A stretch of DNA of 8,302 bases from Anaerolineae bacterium. Its GTDB lineage: Bacteria > Chloroflexota > Anaerolineae > 4572-78 > NAK82. The notes below the pieces were generated by a model. The model ran no database searches and was not told the origin of the DNA. It saw only the letters and a list, made by a program, of their open reading frames with translations. Position 1 is the stretch's first letter. Every line of letters starts with the position of its first letter. The DNA is taken from contig JAUVRU010000058.1 in NCBI GenBank assembly GCA_030597485.1, positions 1 through 8,302 of the forward strand. Reading direction: 5' to 3'. This document shows positions 5,602-8,302 of the stretch, piece after piece. Both the position numbers and the translations under genes were made by a program.

Positions 5602-6345
5602 ATGGAACAGCGTCTTCAAAAGATCCTGGCCTACGCTGGCTTTGGCTCTCGCCGGAGCTGCGAGCAGCTGATCCGGGATGGGCGGGTTAAGCTCAATGGG
5701 AAGGTGGCTCAGCTGGGTCAGAAGGCTGACCCGGAGCGGGATCACATAACCGTGGACGGGAAACGGGTGGACGCGGACCGTCCCTTCACCTACGTCATCG
5801 TCCACAAGCCTCGCGATGTGCTGTCTGACGAGAGAGATGAATCGAACCGTTTGCCGACAGTGCGGGACCTGGTGCCGGTTTCAGGCCACCTGTATCCGGT
5901 GGGCCGCCTGGACCTCCGCAGTGAGGGGCTGGTGCTGCTCACCGATGATGGTGAGCTGACCAACCTGCTCACGCATCCGCGTTACGAACACACCAAGGAG
6001 TATCGGGTTCACGTGGAGGGCCATCCGACGGAGGACACGCTGCAGAAGTGGCGGCGAGGGCTGTATCTTGACGGGCGAAGGACGGCACCGGCCGAGGTCT
6101 CCATTCTCAGCCACGATCAGAAGCGCACCTGGGTGCGGGTGATACTGCGAGAAGGACGCAAGCGACAGATCAGGCGGGTGGCGGCCAGGCTGGAGCATCC
6201 GGTTCGCCGGCTGGTCCGGGTTCGCATTGGGCCTATCCAACTGGGCAGCCTGAGGCCGGGGGAGTGGCGCCACCTGAGGGACGGCGAGATCAGACAGCTG
6301 CAGGAGATCAAGGACCGGAGAAGCATGCGAAAGCCGGTGTCTTGA
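5602..6345 (+). CDS. rluB: 23S rRNA pseudouridine synthase, RluB/RsuA family
   Basis: A 247-residue enzyme that converts uridine to pseudouridine in ribosomal RNA. Residues 3-50 form an S4 RNA-binding domain (QRLQKILAYAGFGSRRSCEQ, DGRVKLNG). The catalytic domain follows from about 62, with VIVHKPRDVLSD, then GRLDLRSEGLVLLTDDG holding the catalytic Asp104, then TKEYRV and EGRKRQIRRV near the C-terminus. These are the RsuA/RluB/RluE/RluF family marks, and the length is normal. The usual Thr/Cys after GRLD is a Ser here. The ATG at 5602 is preceded by a weak AGGT ribosome binding site and by the promoter at 5534-5562. It heads a plus-strand operon with cmk, an arrangement common in many bacteria. 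The family is certain. Assignment to RluB, rather than another member acting on a different uridine, rests on context. Confidence 0.93.
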   Translation: MEQRLQKILAYAGFGSRRSCEQLIRDGRVKLNGKVAQLGQKADPERDHITVDGKRVDADRPFTYVIVHKPRDVLSDERDESNRLPTVRDLVPVSGHLYPVGRLDLRSEGLVLLTDDGELTNLLTHPRYEHTKEYRVHVEGHPTEDTLQKWRRGLYLDGRRTAPAEVSILSHDQKRTWVRVILREGRKRQIRRVAARLEHPVRRLVRVRIGPIQLGSLRPGEWRHLRDGEIRQLQEIKDRRSMRKPVS

Positions 6346-6448
6346 GCGACCCGGGTGTCGTATATGGCGGCTTGTTGGCACGCGGGCGTTTTTTTCTCCG
6401 GGGGTACACCGGGGAGTTCACCAGATCGCGTGTCCGGTTGTTGGCATT

Positions 6449-7132
6449 ATGACGAAGAACACCACTGTTATCGCAATAGATGGAGCGGCCGCTTCGGGAA
6501 AGAGCACCTTGGGACGGCTGCTGGCTGAGAGGCTGGGTTGCCTCTATTTTGACACCGGTGTGATGTACCGGGCAGTCACATCGGTTGCGTTACAACGCGG
6601 GATCTCCATTGACGACGAAGCGGCCGTGACGGCACTGGTCGAACACTTGAGGATACGGGTGACGCCCCCTACGCGACTCGATGGCCGGCAGTATACGGTC
6701 TATGCCGACGGGATGGATGTGACCTGGGCCATTCGCCAACCGGCTGTGGACGCAGTGGTGTCGATCGTATCGGCGTATCCGGGAGTTCGGCAGGCGCTCA
6801 CCATTCAACAGCGGGAAATCGCAGCCGGGCAAGACGTGGTGATGGTGGGGCGTGACATCGGCACGGTGGTGATGCCTGATGCCAGCTTGAAGATCTACCT
6901 GCACGCTTCGGTCGAGGAGAGAGCCGGTCGCCGCCACCAGGAGATCCGGGCGCGGGGCGAAGAAGCGGACTACGAGGAAGTGTTGGCCTCTATGCGCCAC
7001 CGGGACGAGATTGACAGCCACAGAACACACGCGCCGCTGCGGCCTGCCGGCGATGCCAACCTGATGAACACGGATGGGCTGGGTGCAGACGAGGTGCTGA
7101 CTCGCGTCCTGTCGCTATTGGACGAGCCGTAG
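6449..7132 (+). CDS. cmk: Cytidylate kinase
   Basis: A 227-residue CMP/dCMP kinase (EC 2.7.4.25), which phosphorylates CMP and dCMP with ATP in cytosolic pyrimidine salvage and nucleotide supply. The Walker A loop GAAASGKST is at residues 12-20. It is followed by LGCLYFDTGVMYRAVT, part of the CMP-binding site, by VGRDIGTVVMPDA (133-145), a strong family mark, and by the lid region with ERAGRRHQEIRARG. Arg and Asp residues in MRHRDEIDSHRTHAPLRPA near 185-203 fit the C-terminal substrate site. Length is normal for the short type 1 enzyme. No good Shine-Dalgarno precedes ATG 6449, but the start fits the family N-terminus. The gap after rluB is 103 bases, with no convincing terminator. The next gene starts only 7 bases after its stop. 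Confidence 0.97.
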   Translation: MTKNTTVIAIDGAAASGKSTLGRLLAERLGCLYFDTGVMYRAVTSVALQRGISIDDEAAVTALVEHLRIRVTPPTRLDGRQYTVYADGMDVTWAIRQPAVDAVVSIVSAYPGVRQALTIQQREIAAGQDVVMVGRDIGTVVMPDASLKIYLHASVEERAGRRHQEIRARGEEADYEEVLASMRHRDEIDSHRTHAPLRPAGDANLMNTDGLGADEVLTRVLSLLDEP

Positions 7133-7139
7133 CAGACAG

Positions 7140-8302
7140 ATGGAAAAGCGCGCGCGGGGTGGGAGGAGACGGGGCGGCCAGGTCAGCGCGGTTGAAGATG
7201 GCGGGCTGGCTGGGCGAATGGGTCTGCAACCCGGCGACGTGATCCTGGCAGTGAACGGCCATTCACTGCGTGACGTGATCGATTTCCGCTTCCTCAGTGC
7301 CGAGGAATCGCTCGAGTTTCGGATTCAGCGGGGCAATAGAGAACTGCGTCTGGCCGGTGGCCGTGAGTACGGTGAGCGGCTGGGCGTTCAGTTCGCCCAC
7401 CCTACCTTTGACGTGGACATTCTCCGCTGCAACAATCGTTGCGAGTTCTGCTTTGTGGCCCAGTCACCGCCTGGGATGCGTGGGCCACTTTACATAAAGG
7501 ATGACGATTATCGGTTCAGCTTCCTGTTCGGTCATTTCGTTACCCTCACCAACCTGACAGAGGGGGATTGGCAGCGAATTGAGACGCAACACATCAGTCC
7601 GCTGTACGTGAGCGTGCATGCCACTGAGCTGGATCTTCGCCGCCAACTGCTGGGGAACGCGGGCGCTCCCGACGTTGTGGAGCAGATCCGCTGGCTAGGA
7701 GAGCGACACATCCGGGTGCACACCCAGCTGGTGCTCATCCCGGACGTCAACGACGGCCCGCATCTGGAGCGCAGCCTGGGAGATCTGATCGAGCTGTTCC
7801 CGGCGGTGCGATCGATCTCTGTGGTGCCCATCGGTCTCACCCGCACCCACGCCCAATCCCTTCGCTCTTACCGCCCCGACGAGGCCCGATGTCTCCTGGA
7901 CCAGGTAGAACCATGGCGGGAGCGGTGCCGCCGGGCATTTGGGTTGACCTTCGTCTATCCCTCTGACGAGTGGTATCTGCTGGCGGGCTGCCCCATCCCC
8001 CCCGCTGACCAGTACGATGGTTTTGACCAGATTGAAAATGGGGTGGGAATGGTGCGGCAGTTCCTGGACGACTGGGAAGGGCTGAACTGCCAAATGTCAA
8101 ATAACAAATGTCAAATGGCAAATGTCAAGTACCAAATGTCAAATGACAAATATCACACCGTCCCAGTGTCCAGGGAAATGACAAATGGTGAGCGCCGGAA
8201 GTCAGATATGGAATGGCAGATGTCCGGTGGGATGTCGGGTGGTGAGAGCCGCCCGGTGGGCGTCGGGTTCGGGCGGGCGACGCTGGTTTGTGGGGTACTG
8301 GC
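7140..8302 (+). CDS. PDZ and radical-SAM-like DUF512 protein, 3' end off the window
   Basis: The frame from ATG 7140 stays open to the window end (387 codons). Residues about 12-70 are a PDZ-like domain (GLQPGDVILAVNGHSLRDVI). A CX3CX2C cysteine motif follows (CNNRCEFCFVAQ, Cys97, Cys101, Cys104), as in radical SAM proteins. Next come GMRGPLYIKDDDYRFSFLFG, HFVTLTNL, SPLYVSVHAT, HTQLVLIPDVNDG and VVPIGLT, a series typical of the DUF512 family. The usual GNF before TLTNL is GHF here. The last helix (NGVGMVRQFLDDWEGL) is followed by an unusual insert of about 60 residues built on 14-base DNA repeats (from residue 318). The likely family ending then resumes with GRATLVCGVL. The molecular role is not established. 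Coupling to cmk by a 7-base gap suggests one operon; a der GTPase gene often follows in other bacteria but is not in view. Confidence 0.92.
   Translation, partial: MEKRARGGRRRGGQVSAVEDGGLAGRMGLQPGDVILAVNGHSLRDVIDFRFLSAEESLEFRIQRGNRELRLAGGREYGERLGVQFAHPTFDVDILRCNNRCEFCFVAQSPPGMRGPLYIKDDDYRFSFLFGHFVTLTNLTEGDWQRIETQHISPLYVSVHATELDLRRQLLGNAGAPDVVEQIRWLGERHIRVHTQLVLIPDVNDGPHLERSLGDLIELFPAVRSISVVPIGLTRTHAQSLRSYRPDEARCLLDQVEPWRERCRRAFGLTFVYPSDEWYLLAGCPIPPADQYDGFDQIENGVGMVRQFLDDWEGLNCQMSNNKCQMANVKYQMSNDKYHTVPVSREMTNGERRKSDMEWQMSGGMSGGESRPVGVGFGRATLVCGVL
8091..8156 (+). repeat. 14-base AT-rich tandem repeat inside the DUF512 gene
   Basis: Four full units (8091-8104, 8105-8118, 8119-8132, 8133-8146) and a partial fifth (8147-8156) follow CAAATGTCAAATNN. 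A degenerate copy lies near 8175-8188 (AAATGACAAATGG), and further ATGG/ATGTC-like scraps run to about 8240. Because 14 is not a multiple of three, successive units are read in different frames, giving QMSNNKC, QMANVKY, QMSNDKY. All three frames of the unit are free of stops. The base composition is far more AT-rich than the surrounding gene. Confidence 0.93.

Noticed and set aside
5266..5805. Minus-strand open frame of about 179 codons
   Set aside because: It overlaps the promoter and start of the rluB gene on the opposite strand and has no recognisable domain.
6389..6395. T7 run between rluB and cmk as an intrinsic terminator
   Set aside because: No stable GC-rich hairpin lies directly before the T-run; the nearest inverted repeat (around 6345-6359) is too far away.

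Overview
The window looks like a piece of a GC-rich bacterial chromosome, most likely from Chloroflexota (an Anaerolineae-type lineage) and probably a draft or metagenome assembly. That placement is an inference. It rests on the mix of protein families, on a pseudouridine synthase - cytidylate kinase - DUF512 gene order, and on short palindromes and AT-rich tandem repeats of a kind I associate with such genomes. No RNA gene, transposase, CRISPR array or prophage gene was seen.

Left part (1-4258, all minus strand). Read in the direction of transcription there are five intact genes: a multi-pass DUF4203-type membrane protein, a DUF1622 membrane protein, a LURP-one-related (LOR, DUF567) protein, an alanine-rich helical protein of unknown function, and a YihY/BrkB-family membrane protein. 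Gaps are 45-117 bases and several starts have strong Shine-Dalgarno sequences. Three of the genes have a near-perfect 15-base palindrome 39-74 bases before the start. The series ends in a decayed ion-channel gene that has lost its first membrane helices, carries a stop codon and a frameshift, and has AYG in place of the usual GYG filter.

Middle (4259-5601). There is no intact gene. Bases 4355-4938 hold abutting, frameshifted remnants of apparently unrelated genes: the N-terminus of a MalT/LuxR-type ATPase regulator, possibly the N-terminus of a membrane zinc peptidase, and the C-terminus of what looks like a HAD-type hydrolase. Beyond that lie a 19-base tandem repeat (5151-5217) and a good sigma-70-type promoter (5534-5562).

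Right part (5602-8302, plus strand). A housekeeping operon encodes an RluB-type 23S rRNA pseudouridine synthase, cytidylate kinase, and a PDZ plus radical-SAM-like DUF512 protein that runs off the window end. The DUF512 gene contains an in-frame block of 14-base AT-rich tandem repeats (8091-8156), the most unusual single feature in the window.

I see no clear evidence of a new defence, mobile or biosynthetic system. The points of interest are the uncharacterised membrane/LOR cluster with its palindromes, the gene graveyard, and the repeat inside a conserved gene.
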